Below are positions 8,132 through 17,341 of a stretch of DNA of 49,166 nt, one piece after another. The stretch is from Promethearchaeota archaeon. GTDB taxonomy: Archaea; Asgardarchaeota; Lokiarchaeia; Sigyniarchaeales; SOKP01. The first letter of the stretch is position 1. Each line of letters starts with the position of its first letter. Position numbers and translations under genes: made by a program. Under the pieces are notes generated by a model. That model did not search any database and was not told the origin of the DNA. It saw nothing but the letters and a program-made list of their open reading frames with translations. The stretch spans positions 1 to 49,166 of the forward strand of contig JABXKD010000017.1 of assembly GCA_013375475.1 (NCBI GenBank), given 5' to 3'.

Positions 8132-11089
8132 ATGTTATCCAATGAAGAAAGAACACAATTAAAAGGCGCTACTAACGATAAGGAGCTTAAAAAAATATTT
8201 AAAACGATAGCTTCAAAGAATCCGGATGAATTTTTTCCAACTAAAGAATTAAGGCAATTAGGATACATGAGAAAGCAATGTGAATGCTGCGGAGCGAATT
8301 TCTGGACTACCGTCAAGGAAAGAAAAGTTTGTGGAGACCCTGTCTGTTCTGGCGGATTTCAAATTACATTTAATAATCCCGCTAAAGTAAAACTCTCCTA
8401 TATCGGTGTATGGAAAAAGATTGTCGAGATACTTGAGCCTCGAGGATATGTCCCTATTAAAAGGTACCCATGCGTAGCAAGATGGAATCCTACTTCAGAA
8501 TTCACTATTGCATCAATATCTGCTTTTCAGCCTTATGTTATTACCGGTGAGGTTGAGCCACCTGCAAAAAAATTAATTATTCCTCAATTTTGTTTGAGAT
8601 TTAACGATATTGAGAATGTAGGATTGACGGGTTCACACAATACAGGTTTCATCATGGTAGGACAACATGTTTTCGTGCCACCTGAAGAGTGGAATCAGGG
8701 AGAACTCTTCTTAGATATTCATGCTTTTATTCATGAAGGTGTAGGTTTAGCGAAGGAAGAAATCACGATTCACGAAGATAGTTGGGCAGGAGGTGGATCC
8801 TTTGGTTGTAGTCTTGAATTTTTTAGTAGAGGAGTAGAATTATTTAATCAAGTGTATACAATGTTCGAGCAAACTACAACTGGCCCTCAAGAATTGAGTT
8901 TAAAAGTTTTAGATATGGGTTTAGGTCAAGAACGAGTGGCATGGTTCTCGCAAGGAACTCCAAACATATATGAGGCAACATTTCCAGAAGTAATTTCTCG
9001 ATTGAGAACCATAACTAAAATAGATACTGATTTTGAGTTATACAATAAATTTTCGAGATATTCTGCGTATTTGAATATAGATGAAGTAGACGACTTGGAA
9101 GCTGCTTGGGAGAAAGTATCAGCAGAACTCAACGTAGATCTAGACGAGTTGCAAGAAAAAATATTACCAATGACTGCCATCTATTCCATTGCTGACCATT
9201 CGAGGACTCTATTGTTTGCGATCAACGATGGAAAGCTCCCCTCTAATGTTGGTGGTGGATATAATCTTAGAGTTATTTTAAGACGCGCCTTAAGCTTTAT
9301 CGATAAATTTAAGTGGGATATCGATGTTTCTGATGTTTGTAGATGGCATGCAGCAGAACTGAAAGAATTATTTCCTGAAGTTTCTGAACGGTTAGACGAT
9401 CTAGAGAAGATTTTAAAAGTTGAAAAAGAAAAGTATTATGTTACAAAAAGAAAAGCGAATAAGATATTAGAAAAGTTACTTGTTAAGGGAGAAATTTCAA
9501 CCGAAACATTGATTGAAATTTATGACTCCAGAGGAATAAATCCAGAGATGGTTAAGGAAACCGCGAAAAAATTTGGAAGAACGGTAAAAATACCCGATAA
9601 TTTCTACAGTCTAGTAGTAGAAAGGCACGAAAAAGGAGAACAAGTTAACGCTTTTCAGAAAGAAATTAAGATAGAATTTGACGACACATTGGAAACCAAA
9701 TCTCTCTATTATTACGATTATACCGAAACCGCTAACACCGCTAAAGTTCTTAAAATAGTTGGTAACAATGTGATTCTTGATCAATCTGTTGCTTATCCTA
9801 CTTCAGGAGGACAACTACACGATATTGGAACTATTAACGGCCAAAAATTCGATAATGTGGTTAAACAAGGTAATTATATTATCCACATTTTATCTGAAAA
9901 ACCAAAATTTAAAGAGGGGGAAAGTGTTAAAGTTGAAGTTGATAAAGAATGGCGTACACAGCTCTCTCAACATCATACAGCGACTCACATTGTAAATGCT
10001 GCTGCTCGTTTTGTATTGGGAGAACATATTAATCAAGCTGGAGCTAAGAAGTCTATGAAACATTCCAATTTAGATATTACTCACTACGAGCAAATATCGA
10101 GAGAAAATTTACTAAAAATAGAAAATAAAGCGAACGAGATAGTTAAAAAGGCAATTGATTTGAATCTTTCTTTTATTCCAAGATCTGAAGCAGAAAAGAA
10201 ATACGGGATGAGAATATATCAAGGAGGAGCTGTGCCTGGAAAAAATATTAGAATTGTTGAGATTCCCAATGTAGATGTAGAAGCTTGTGGTGGTACGCAC
10301 TTAAATAATACTTCTGAAGCAGGAAGAATTAAAATAATTAAATCACAAAAAATTCAGGATGGAATAGTGAGATTAACTTTTACAGCAGGCTCTGCCACAA
10401 AAGAGCTTGAAGTAGAAGATACTCTCATTTTAAACCAATTAGAGAAATTATTACAAATTTCACAGAACAAAATCGTAGGTAGAGTTGAAGAATTATTAAA
10501 TAAGTGGAAGAACTTAAACAAATCAATACAAACGGGAAAATTTAATGAAAATGACATGGTTCTGAATTCAGATAATACTTTTGAATTAGAAATCTTAACA
10601 GAATTAGCTCGAATTCTAAATACTAAGAAAGAAGATGTTCCCCTGAAGATAAAAAAATTATATAATGAATGGAACGATGCTAAAGCAAAATTAAAGGAGG
10701 TAGAAAACTTGTTTGACGAAAATTTCATGAAAAATCTTATCAAATCCGCGTTTTTATTCAAAGACTCTAAAATGATTTTTAATTCCTTTGAAAATCTTAC
10801 TCAAAACGATCTTAAGAATCTAAGCGTGAAAATCCTAAATAAATCTGAAGATCTTAACACAATTTTTATCAATGAAGATGAGAAAGGTATTACTATTATT
10901 GGGATGGTAGGGAAAGAACTTATGAAGAGATCAGATTTTAATATGGGGGAATTTGTTAAAAAAATTGCTTCTAAATACGGTGGTAAAGGTGGTGGTAAGA
11001 AAGATTATGGTCAAGTGTTTATTGGGGATAAAGAAATAATTATTGACGATCTGGTTAATTTTATAAAAGAGAAATTAATAGATAATTAA
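8132..11089 (+). CDS. alaS: Alanyl-tRNA synthetase, archaeal type
   Basis: Charges tRNA-Ala with alanine. About 985 residues. The N-terminus has the archaeal cysteine cluster (MRKQCECCGANFW and CGDPVC) before the class II catalytic core (RWNPTSEF, GSHNTGF, EDSWAGGGSFG, GLGQERVAW). The editing domain has HHTATH near residue 613 and CGGTHL near 718, which bind zinc and clear mischarged serine or glycine. The C-terminal C-Ala/DHH-like part ends with the glycine stretch GGKGGGKKDYGQ. An in-frame TTG at 8123 would add three residues; neither start has a clear Shine-Dalgarno, so I prefer the ATG. It is monocistronic. Very confident. Confidence 0.96.
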   Translation: MLSNEERTQLKGATNDKELKKIFKTIASKNPDEFFPTKELRQLGYMRKQCECCGANFWTTVKERKVCGDPVCSGGFQITFNNPAKVKLSYIGVWKKIVEILEPRGYVPIKRYPCVARWNPTSEFTIASISAFQPYVITGEVEPPAKKLIIPQFCLRFNDIENVGLTGSHNTGFIMVGQHVFVPPEEWNQGELFLDIHAFIHEGVGLAKEEITIHEDSWAGGGSFGCSLEFFSRGVELFNQVYTMFEQTTTGPQELSLKVLDMGLGQERVAWFSQGTPNIYEATFPEVISRLRTITKIDTDFELYNKFSRYSAYLNIDEVDDLEAAWEKVSAELNVDLDELQEKILPMTAIYSIADHSRTLLFAINDGKLPSNVGGGYNLRVILRRALSFIDKFKWDIDVSDVCRWHAAELKELFPEVSERLDDLEKILKVEKEKYYVTKRKANKILEKLLVKGEISTETLIEIYDSRGINPEMVKETAKKFGRTVKIPDNFYSLVVERHEKGEQVNAFQKEIKIEFDDTLETKSLYYYDYTETANTAKVLKIVGNNVILDQSVAYPTSGGQLHDIGTINGQKFDNVVKQGNYIIHILSEKPKFKEGESVKVEVDKEWRTQLSQHHTATHIVNAAARFVLGEHINQAGAKKSMKHSNLDITHYEQISRENLLKIENKANEIVKKAIDLNLSFIPRSEAEKKYGMRIYQGGAVPGKNIRIVEIPNVDVEACGGTHLNNTSEAGRIKIIKSQKIQDGIVRLTFTAGSATKELEVEDTLILNQLEKLLQISQNKIVGRVEELLNKWKNLNKSIQTGKFNENDMVLNSDNTFELEILTELARILNTKKEDVPLKIKKLYNEWNDAKAKLKEVENLFDENFMKNLIKSAFLFKDSKMIFNSFENLTQNDLKNLSVKILNKSEDLNTIFINEDEKGITIIGMVGKELMKRSDFNMGEFVKKIASKYGGKGGGKKDYGQVFIGDKEIIIDDLVNFIKEKLIDN

Positions 11090-11123
11090 ATTTTTCATGG
11101 TCTTTATTAGGTTTTTCTATTAA

Positions 11124-11136
11124 TTTTATATATATA
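11124..11136 (+). promoter_or_regulatory. TATA-box candidate upstream of small genes
   Basis: The run TTTTATATATATA lies between alaS and the pair of very short reading frames at 11284 and 11457. It matches the archaeal TATA element loosely. The region 11090-11283 otherwise holds only a 22-codon frame and no structure I can identify. Low confidence because of base composition. Confidence 0.25.
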
Positions 11137-11283
11137 TTCTCTGATTAAACGGTAAAGTCGGGTTTATTCTAACTTCTACTTATATTATTTAACTATATAG
11201 ATTCTATATACTATGGCGAAATCACTTAAAACAACTGAAAAACTTACAATATTAAAGAGAAAGGAGAAGATTTTAGATTAATT

Positions 11284-11442
11284 ATGTTTGAAGAAATATT
11301 GGTAGATTTAACGGAAAAAAAGGAAGATTACTTAAAACTCAAAAGGAATTTTACTGATACTCCACTTGAGAAATCACTTGATATTATTATAGATCAGATT
11401 AATCTAGATTTAGTTAAAATCTTAAAATACAATAGAATTTAG
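11284..11442 (+). CDS. Very small protein (52 residues), hypothetical
   Basis: ATG to TAG, 52 residues, starting FEEILVDLTEKKEDYLKLKR, with no Cys and a strongly helical, charged composition. It lies directly upstream of the zinc-ribbon gene at 11457 (14 bases between them) on the same strand, so the two may form a transcript. I do not recognise it. Support is limited to an intact frame, protein-like composition and the linked neighbour. Confidence 0.35.
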   Translation: MFEEILVDLTEKKEDYLKLKRNFTDTPLEKSLDIIIDQINLDLVKILKYNRI

Positions 11443-11456
11443 TGGTGAAATTTAAT

Positions 11457-11621
11457 ATGAAAATAGTATATCGAGAGTTTTTTTGTCCTGAATGCGGACA
11501 AATCAAAAATCTAAAAACAGCTAAAAACATATGCGTAGATTGTAATGATAAAATCGTGTTAGATGAAATATCTCAATCTAGAAAAACGCAGAAAGTTTTT
11601 AATGAACTAATATGTGTTTAG
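11457..11621 (+). CDS. Small zinc-ribbon protein (54 residues)
   Basis: ATG to TAG, 54 residues. It has two cysteine pairs, CPEC at residues 10-13 and CVDC at 26-29, spaced as in a rubredoxin-like or RNA-polymerase-type zinc ribbon, so it should bind one Zn(II). A helix rich in Lys and Gln follows. A purine-rich GTGGTGAAA lies just before the ATG. Zinc ribbons of this size in archaea often contact nucleic acid or transcription proteins, but nothing here shows the target. Confidence 0.6.
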   Translation: MKIVYREFFCPECGQIKNLKTAKNICVDCNDKIVLDEISQSRKTQKVFNELICV

Positions 11622-11786
11622 TATTTTTTAGAAATTTAGTTAATTAAACTCATTTTGAGAACAGTTTTTTATTTTTGCGTGTTATTTTACTAAAATTTTT
11701 TCTAGATGGAATTAAAATTCTTTAATATAGTTTAAAATTTAATATGCATTAAAACACCTTATAGAAAAATCGGTTTTTTAAGAAAT

Positions 11787-11794
11787 GGAGATGA
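11787..11794 (+). promoter_or_regulatory. Shine-Dalgarno deciding a TTG start
   Basis: GGAGATGA lies 6 bases before the TTG at 11801 (GGAG itself is 10 bases away). The nearer ATG codons at 11785 and 11791 run into a stop after a few codons, so the TTG with this site is the likely start of the metallophosphoesterase. Confidence 0.6.
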
Positions 11795-11800
11795 GAAAAT

Positions 11801-12607
11801 TTGGTTGAAATTGTCCATATATCCGACTTCCATTACGGTAATGAGTTTGTACCTGAGTATATGGAAAATGTTATAAGTTATATTGAGGACAAAAAACCAG
11901 ATGTGGTAATTTGTACTGGAGATTTGGTTCATAAAGGAAGAGTTACACAATTTCACGCGGTTCTGCCTTATATTCAGAGAATTAGAAATATTACTAAAAT
12001 GCTAATTGTGCCTGGGAACCACGATGCAAAAAATTCAGGTCTAATCTACTTCGAGAAAATAATTGGACCTCGTCGCTCCAGATTAATATTAGATGAGTTG
12101 GATACTCTGATTGTAGGAGTCTGCTCTGCAAGGGACGACATGAGCGAAGGAATGATTGGGGATGAGCAATTAGATTTTTGTGGCAGATGCTTTAATAAAA
12201 ATCTGGAAAATAGAATACTGGCGCTTCACCATCACTTAATACCAGTACCTCTTTCAGGACAGAAATTTACTACTGTGAGAGATGCTGGTGAAATACTCGA
12301 ATTTACTCAATTATTTGAACTTGATTTGGTATTAATGGGACACAGACATGTGCCCCACGCATATGTCATCGGACCGACAACATTTCTCTACTGTGGTACT
12401 TCTACTTCTAAAAAAGTTAGAGCAGATGATAGTCCTAGCTTTAACCACATTATTTTAGACAAGGGAGATATAGAAGTATTTATGGTAAATTCTATAAACC
12501 TCGAACGGAATCTCCTTTTAGAACGAAAATTAAGTCGAACTAAGTTTGTTAGACCGCGTCGAACGCGCATAGAGCACTTATTGAGCTCAGATGTATGGGA
12601 TGATTAA
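11801..12607 (+). CDS. Calcineurin-like metallophosphoesterase
   Basis: A 268-residue cytoplasmic phosphoesterase. The five metal-binding blocks are visible: HISDFHYG at residues 6-13, CTGDLVHKG near 38-46, PGNHDAK near 70, LALHHHLIP near 142 and MGHRHVPHA near 180. The family hydrolyses phosphomonoesters or diesters, including cyclic nucleotides, with two metal ions; the substrate is unknown. Translation begins at TTG, supported by an upstream GGAG. The stop is two bases before the start of the Nudix gene, suggesting an operon that hydrolyses nucleotide-type phosphoesters. Confidence 0.85.
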   Translation: MVEIVHISDFHYGNEFVPEYMENVISYIEDKKPDVVICTGDLVHKGRVTQFHAVLPYIQRIRNITKMLIVPGNHDAKNSGLIYFEKIIGPRRSRLILDELDTLIVGVCSARDDMSEGMIGDEQLDFCGRCFNKNLENRILALHHHLIPVPLSGQKFTTVRDAGEILEFTQLFELDLVLMGHRHVPHAYVIGPTTFLYCGTSTSKKVRADDSPSFNHIILDKGDIEVFMVNSINLERNLLLERKLSRTKFVRPRRTRIEHLLSSDVWDD

Positions 12608-12609
12608 TA

Positions 12610-13023
12610 TTGCGAAAAATTATAACTCCAATGGTAGCTGTTGATGCGGTTATAAAATACCCAGAAAATCATATAGTTTTAATTCGTAGGAAAAATCCAC
12701 CATTTAAGGGGGAATTAGCTCTACCCGGTGGTTTTGTTAATGTAGGCGAAAATGTAGAAGAGGCGTGTATCAGAGAAGCTTACGAAGAAACGAATATCAA
12801 CGTGAAAATTGTAAATCTTATTAATGTTTTTTCAGATCCCAAACGTGATCCCAGAGGTCACAATATCTCTATAGCTTATTTGTGTGAACCGTTAACAAAA
12901 TCTGAAAATCCAATTGCAAAGGATGATGCTCAATCTCTAGAAATTGTGCAAGTTTCCAAAATTAAGACTTTAAAACTAGCATTTGACCATAAGGACATAA
13001 TTATTGCCTCTGGAATTTTATAA
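12610..13023 (+). CDS. Nudix hydrolase, ADP-ribose pyrophosphatase-like
   Basis: A 137-residue Nudix protein. The Nudix box (G-x5-E-x7-R-E-U-x-E-E) is complete, from GGFVNVGENVEEACIREAYE at about residues 41-60 onward, giving the Mg-binding glutamates. LIRRKNPPFKGELALPGG is typical of ADP-ribose or NADH pyrophosphatase members. Two start codons are possible: TTG at 12610, two bases after the preceding gene, or ATG at 12631. Coupling with the phosphoesterase suggests joint removal of nucleotide derivatives. Its 3' end nearly meets that of the convergent GTPase gene, with two bases between. Confidence 0.85.
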   Translation: MRKIITPMVAVDAVIKYPENHIVLIRRKNPPFKGELALPGGFVNVGENVEEACIREAYEETNINVKIVNLINVFSDPKRDPRGHNISIAYLCEPLTKSENPIAKDDAQSLEIVQVSKIKTLKLAFDHKDIIIASGIL

Positions 13024-13025
13024 AA

Positions 13026-13799
13026 TTAGCCAAATATTTCTTTATAACATTCGCAACAAGGAATCCCAAAAGTAATGTGATTAGAGTATTCTAAATTAAT
13101 TATCTCAATATTATCAACTAATCTAATTAAATTTTCTCTTAAACCCAGAGTATTAGGATTGGTCTTATTAGAAAAAAGGACTCTCAGATTTGCACTATGA
13201 TAGTTCAATTTTTTGCATATTGGGCATTGATCAAAGAACTTTTCTACAAGCTTAAATTCTTCATCGTCTTCCTTTTTGGAAACATGAAAATATTCTATGC
13301 AAGTATCTGGATTTAATGATTGAACTACCATTTTAAACACTTCTTCTAGCTTATTATCTAATTCCAATAAGGATGATTCCCCAGCATATTCAATTCCGTT
13401 AGTAGCAGCGAACCTGTTAATCATTTCATCTGTTACTTCTCGTATTGCTAAATCGGCTTTGGTTCCAATTAGGATTATTGGAATTTTTCCTGCACTTGCC
13501 CTAAAAAGATTTATCCACCTTGTTAAGTCTAAGAAAGATTCAATTTTGGATAAATCAAAACATAATAATCCCGCACTAGCACCTCGACAAAAATAAGGAA
13601 AAAGAAATCTAAATCTTTGGCTATCTTTTAGATCCCATACAATAAATTTAAAATGGTCACCCTCATTAACGAAACATTCGACAGATTCAAATGAAACACC
13701 AATAGAATTGTTTTGTTTTCTATCACTCTTAATGAAAGTAGTTTTACCCGAATCTTGTAATCCTCCTAAGATTAATTTTAGCTTGTATGATCCCGGCAT
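13026..13799 (-). CDS. Ras-superfamily small GTPase with cysteine-rich C-terminus
   Basis: A 257-residue GTPase of the Rab/Arf-like type abundant in Asgard archaea. The P-loop is GLQDSGKT at residues 13-20, the switch I Thr region is NSIGVSF (31-37), switch II is WDLKDSQRF (55-63) and the guanine motif TKAD is 113-116. Two features are unusual. DxxG of switch II is D-L-K-D, without the Gly that contacts the gamma phosphate. After the G domain a tail of about 80 residues carries CPIC near 195 and CCEC at 250-253, suggesting a zinc site. There is no lipidation motif. It may be a weak or non-cycling GTPase; the partner is unknown. Confidence 0.8.
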   Translation of the reverse strand: MPGSYKLKLILGGLQDSGKTTFIKSDRKQNNSIGVSFESVECFVNEGDHFKFIVWDLKDSQRFRFLFPYFCRGASAGLLCFDLSKIESFLDLTRWINLFRASAGKIPIILIGTKADLAIREVTDEMINRFAATNGIEYAGESSLLELDNKLEEVFKMVVQSLNPDTCIEYFHVSKKEDDEEFKLVEKFFDQCPICKKLNYHSANLRVLFSNKTNPNTLGLRENLIRLVDNIEIINLEYSNHITFGIPCCECYKEIFG

Positions 13800-13881
13800 T
13801 AATGATGGTCACATTCATTATTTTGAGGTATTATAAAACGCCCCATGTTTTAATAAAAACCTACTCTAAAAAATGTTATTG

Positions 13882-14277
13882 TTATTTAATCTCATATATA
13901 TTACCGAAGGTATCTTTCAAAAATAAGTAAAAGCCGACACTGTTCTTTCTAGGGACTTTGATTACTTCGAAAAGTAATTGTTTTGCTTTTTCTACAAGTT
14001 TTTCTCGATCCTCAATTATAAGGCATGTATGGGTAAATTTGTCCATTGCCGAACTAGTATCTTCCGTAATAAAAGCTTCAACACTCACCTTATCATTACT
14101 ATATCTAACTATTTTTTGCTCTTTTTTTACTCCAAAAAACTGTTCCATAAGGTCATCAGATACAACGAAGGCTCTTTCTTTTTTCAAGCCAAGTAATTCG
14201 ATAAAAAATCTATCACTATCTTCTTCGGAATTCGAACTAACAGCAAAATGCTCGATTTTCAAGTTGAACACCACCAT
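13882..14277 (-). CDS. VOC-superfamily (glyoxalase/dioxygenase-fold) protein
   Basis: A 131-residue protein with the two beta-alpha-beta-beta-beta halves of the vicinal oxygen chelate fold: IEHFAVSSNSEEDSDRFFIE at the start, and the second half closing with GFYLFLKDTFGNIYEIK, the classic end of a glyoxalase-like domain. Likely metal ligands include His10 and the Glu near the C-terminus. Substrates in this superfamily vary widely. It is followed on its minus strand by the small GTPase gene and is divergent from the gene at 14402. Confidence 0.7.
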   Translation of the reverse strand: MVVFNLKIEHFAVSSNSEEDSDRFFIELLGLKKERAFVVSDDLMEQFFGVKKEQKIVRYSNDKVSVEAFITEDTSSAMDKFTHTCLIIEDREKLVEKAKQLLFEVIKVPRKNSVGFYLFLKDTFGNIYEIK

Positions 14278-14401
14278 AATTATTTAAAGTTTCTCAATTA
14301 TACTATCATATTACTTATTTTAAATAAAACTTTAATACTTTTTAGTGTTTAATAATAATTAATTCTAAAAAATAGAAGCTAGAAAGTTAAGGGATTCGTA
14401 G

Positions 14402-15259
14402 ATGACTGATGTAACTGGAGAGCAATTCTTAAATAAATTATACACTGTTTTGGATAAGCTCTACTCTATCGCTAGCACTCAATCTTCTCGTTTTAAAAAA
14501 GAATGGGATGAAAATTTTGCTTCTTTAAACGTAGAACCTCACTTAATTCGCTCCATTAAAGTTGATAAAGATAAATTTCTGACAGATAAAGATTATAGAA
14601 TTAAAGCGCTCAATATAATCAAGCTCTCTTTTGAAGATGGGTTTCATTCAATAAAATCACTCTTAACGGCTCTTTATAACTCTTATTTTAAAGATTCTGA
14701 AATTTTCCTAAGCAATTTTAACGAAGCAGACCAGGTTATCCTTAAATATTTTGTCGCTAAGAAAATTTTAGGTGACTTAATTCAATATAATCAATTAGAC
14801 CACGAAACGGTGCCATTAAAATACAATATTTTTGCGAGAAATTACTTGTTAATTAAATTTAAAGACCAGAAGACTACAGAAATTCTTGATAATCTTAAAA
14901 AAATTAACATACATCTAAAAGCTAATCAACTTAAAACCTACATGCATGAAATAGCCTCAGATGGATTTATTACTAAAATAAAAAAAGGGAAATCTCTTTC
15001 CTATCGCATAAAAAATGAATTAGAATTATCTGAAGAAGGTAAAAAAACCTACAATCAAACGATTAGTAGATTAGTAGAATGGCCAACTCTATTTTATCGC
15101 AGTTATTACAACGTAAGAGAATTAAATGTTACTATAAATGACGATTCTATACATCCAGATTTCATCAATGAAGTTTTACAGAAAGCAGCTACTCAAGGTT
15201 ACATAGCTTGTCATTATGTTTTTAGTAATTTAGTAGAATACTACGAGAAACTAAAATAA
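14402..15259 (+). CDS. Uncharacterised protein with possible winged-helix domain
   Basis: A 285-residue soluble, mostly helical protein with no Cys-rich or nucleotide-binding motif. Residues about 160-220 (TEILDNLKKINIHLKANQLK, then ...IASDGFITKIKKGKSLSYRI) read like a winged helix: helix, recognition helix, then a beta wing with a basic hairpin. This hints at DNA or RNA binding. I do not recognise a family. The ATG follows an AAGGGATT-type purine stretch. It stands alone, converging on dtdA. Confidence 0.6.
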   Translation: MTDVTGEQFLNKLYTVLDKLYSIASTQSSRFKKEWDENFASLNVEPHLIRSIKVDKDKFLTDKDYRIKALNIIKLSFEDGFHSIKSLLTALYNSYFKDSEIFLSNFNEADQVILKYFVAKKILGDLIQYNQLDHETVPLKYNIFARNYLLIKFKDQKTTEILDNLKKINIHLKANQLKTYMHEIASDGFITKIKKGKSLSYRIKNELELSEEGKKTYNQTISRLVEWPTLFYRSYYNVRELNVTINDDSIHPDFINEVLQKAATQGYIACHYVFSNLVEYYEKLK

Positions 15260-15294
15260 GTATAATATTTATACCCCAAAAGACCTAATCATTT

Positions 15295-16224
15295 TTAATG
15301 TGTTGTAAAGCTTCTTGTTTTTCTAACTGGGATGTTAAATTTTTCAAGTAAGGGAATCAAGTGTTTTTTGTCTTCAGAATTAGTTCCCTTCCAATCTACT
15401 ATGAAGTAATCAATTTCTTCCATTGTATTATTGATCATCATTTTAATGAAGTTCTCGTTTAATTCTTGGATGTAATACTTTGGGCAGATAAATGAAAGTG
15501 CGATGTTCGTATTAGTGATTAACCTAAAAAAATTAGGGGCATAGTGAGTACCACCGAATCCTAAACCAACTTGTTGAGTTTTTTCTTCTTTAAAACCCAG
15601 ATACTTGAAAACTGTGTTAACAATAGCATTTGCAGCAAGTTCACCTGCCTCCTTAATTACCCATTCTTGTTTACTACTCCCTAATTCCATAAATATTAAA
15701 GGGATATCTAAAGTGGTTGGTCCATGATGAGTTACCTCCATATCTAAAGAAAAATCAGGAATATCGAATTTTTCGATTTGTTCTCTTAATGATTCAATAC
15801 CTGCCTTAGATAGTAGTGCACTTGTTTTGGATAAATCTTGAGCCTTTCCACCAAAATCCGCATTATTGCTCCAATTTCCGGTTGTATGAACTAAAAAAGC
15901 GGGTCGCGCAGTCATAGAAGTATGTCTACTAGCGAAAATTATTAAATCGGGTGTGAAATTCGTCCCTCTAAGCTTGAGATTTTCAAGAAATATTAGGGGT
16001 TTCTGTGTCAATCCTAGAAATATTTGATTTTCATTAAGCAAATTGTCATATTTCCCTTTAAAGGAAGATTTCTCTAAACTAAATAGGGGTTTTTCTTGCC
16101 ATGCAGTATTAGTTTCAATAAAAGAAAATTGGTTAGAGTTTAAAAAAACTTCTCGCATATTCATAGAGGCTTTATCTTCACTCGAAGTGATTATGAAGAA
16201 TTGAATTAAAGATCTCCTCTTCAA
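15295..16224 (-). CDS. dtdA: D-aminoacyl-tRNA deacylase, archaeal DtdA (GEK1) type
   Basis: A 309-residue protein that removes D-amino acids wrongly attached to tRNA. Family blocks are clear: ASRHTSMTARPAFLVHTTGN, MEVTHHGPTTLDIP, FMELGSSKQEW and GLGFGGTHYAPNF, with the conserved His residues that form the metal site. Length is as expected for archaeal and plant DTD2/GEK1 proteins. It is cytoplasmic and part of translation quality control. It is monocistronic. Its presence fits an archaeal genome, and a D-aminoacylase-like amidohydrolase also occurs in the window near 34 kb. Confidence 0.9.
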   Translation of the reverse strand: MKRRSLIQFFIITSSEDKASMNMREVFLNSNQFSFIETNTAWQEKPLFSLEKSSFKGKYDNLLNENQIFLGLTQKPLIFLENLKLRGTNFTPDLIIFASRHTSMTARPAFLVHTTGNWSNNADFGGKAQDLSKTSALLSKAGIESLREQIEKFDIPDFSLDMEVTHHGPTTLDIPLIFMELGSSKQEWVIKEAGELAANAIVNTVFKYLGFKEEKTQQVGLGFGGTHYAPNFFRLITNTNIALSFICPKYYIQELNENFIKMMINNTMEEIDYFIVDWKGTNSEDKKHLIPLLEKFNIPVRKTRSFTTH

Positions 16225-16378
16225 GAATTTGTAGAAATTATTAAATATGTCATTATAAAATTCAAGGAAAAATACCTTAAATATTTATGATTTTCATACT
16301 TTGGTTCGTGAAGTGCGTATTATTAACTCCAATATAATATTAAAAACCTTTTAAATTAAAATCGCATTCAAATATTTA

Positions 16379-17341
16379 ATGTCAATTAGTTTTACAATTA
16401 TAGCTGTCATTTCATTAATATTTAGTGTACTTTTTTTCATAGTCGATTTTTATCAAAGAACACATCCTAAACTCAATGTTTCTCTAATAGCGGGAATATC
16501 TATCTCTTATTTTTTCTTAGTTCTTCTCCCAGAAATAGCCGACAATATTCCCGTACTCCCATTTGAACTTTCATTTTTTGAGTACTTATTTGTGTTAATT
16601 GGTTTTGTATTTGTCCACCTTTCTGAAAAATTAATTTTACAAAAGGTAGAATCTAAATCGCAGAAGCGAATGCGTAAATTAATCAAAAAAGAAAAAATTC
16701 TGCAAAGTGTTGAAGATAACATAGAGAATATTTTAACTAAAGAATTAGAAAAAGACGATTTAGACGATATGGCTTTAAAAGATATAGCCCTAGCAATAGC
16801 AGATTTACACAAACAAGGTGGAGGGTTCAAAGAGGAAATAAATCGTTATAAATTTAAGATTCAAACACATGTCAACGAAGATTTAAGCAGTCTGCGTTTT
16901 TTTACTAATTTCTCGTATCATCTTCTTGTAGGGATTATCGTTGTGGGATTACTTGCTTTCGATCTTAAAAGCGGGATATTATTTTTTCTATTTGCTTGGT
17001 TTAGAGCAATTATAACTAACAGATCTGAAAGTCATATCATATTTACGGATCTAGAAATCTATGACTCATACGATATTAATGAGAATATGACTCGTAAATA
17101 TGTTTTAGCTCTCTCAAATTTCTTAGGAGTATTAATGGGATTATTTTTAGATTTAATGTATTTTGAATACACAGAATTGTTCTATATCTTCTTTTCTTTT
17201 GTTTCGGGAGTAATTCTTTACACAATTGTGAGGGAAGTAATTCCTGAAAAAGAAAAAGGTCAACCTATTTATTTTTTAATTGGATTCATTGGTTTTACTG
17301 TTGTTATTTTTACGATAAATATTATCCCATCTTTAATTTAG
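16379..17341 (+). CDS. ZIP-like polytopic membrane protein
   Basis: A 320-residue membrane protein with three N-terminal hydrophobic segments (about 3-25, 34-52, 65-83), a charged cytoplasmic loop of about 90 residues with coiled-coil character, and four to five further segments (about 175-318). The arrangement, the LLPE motif after the second segment and the final REVIPEKEKGQPIYFLIGF resemble ZIP-family divalent-metal permeases. However, the usual metal-ligand sequences of ZIP helices 4 and 5 (HNxxDG and HExPH) are not present: the equivalent region reads YHLLVGIIVVG. It may be a non-transporting or differently selective relative. Moderate confidence in the ZIP link. Confidence 0.55.
   Translation: MSISFTIIAVISLIFSVLFFIVDFYQRTHPKLNVSLIAGISISYFFLVLLPEIADNIPVLPFELSFFEYLFVLIGFVFVHLSEKLILQKVESKSQKRMRKLIKKEKILQSVEDNIENILTKELEKDDLDDMALKDIALAIADLHKQGGGFKEEINRYKFKIQTHVNEDLSSLRFFTNFSYHLLVGIIVVGLLAFDLKSGILFFLFAWFRAIITNRSESHIIFTDLEIYDSYDINENMTRKYVLALSNFLGVLMGLFLDLMYFEYTELFYIFFSFVSGVILYTIVREVIPEKEKGQPIYFLIGFIGFTVVIFTINIIPSLI

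Noticed and set aside
9777..9995. 72-residue plus-strand frame inside alaS
   Set aside because: Out-of-frame shadow of the conserved editing-domain coding sequence.
11213..11281. 22-codon frame upstream of the small genes
   Set aside because: Too short, no ribosome site and no recognisable features; could be a leader peptide but nothing supports it.
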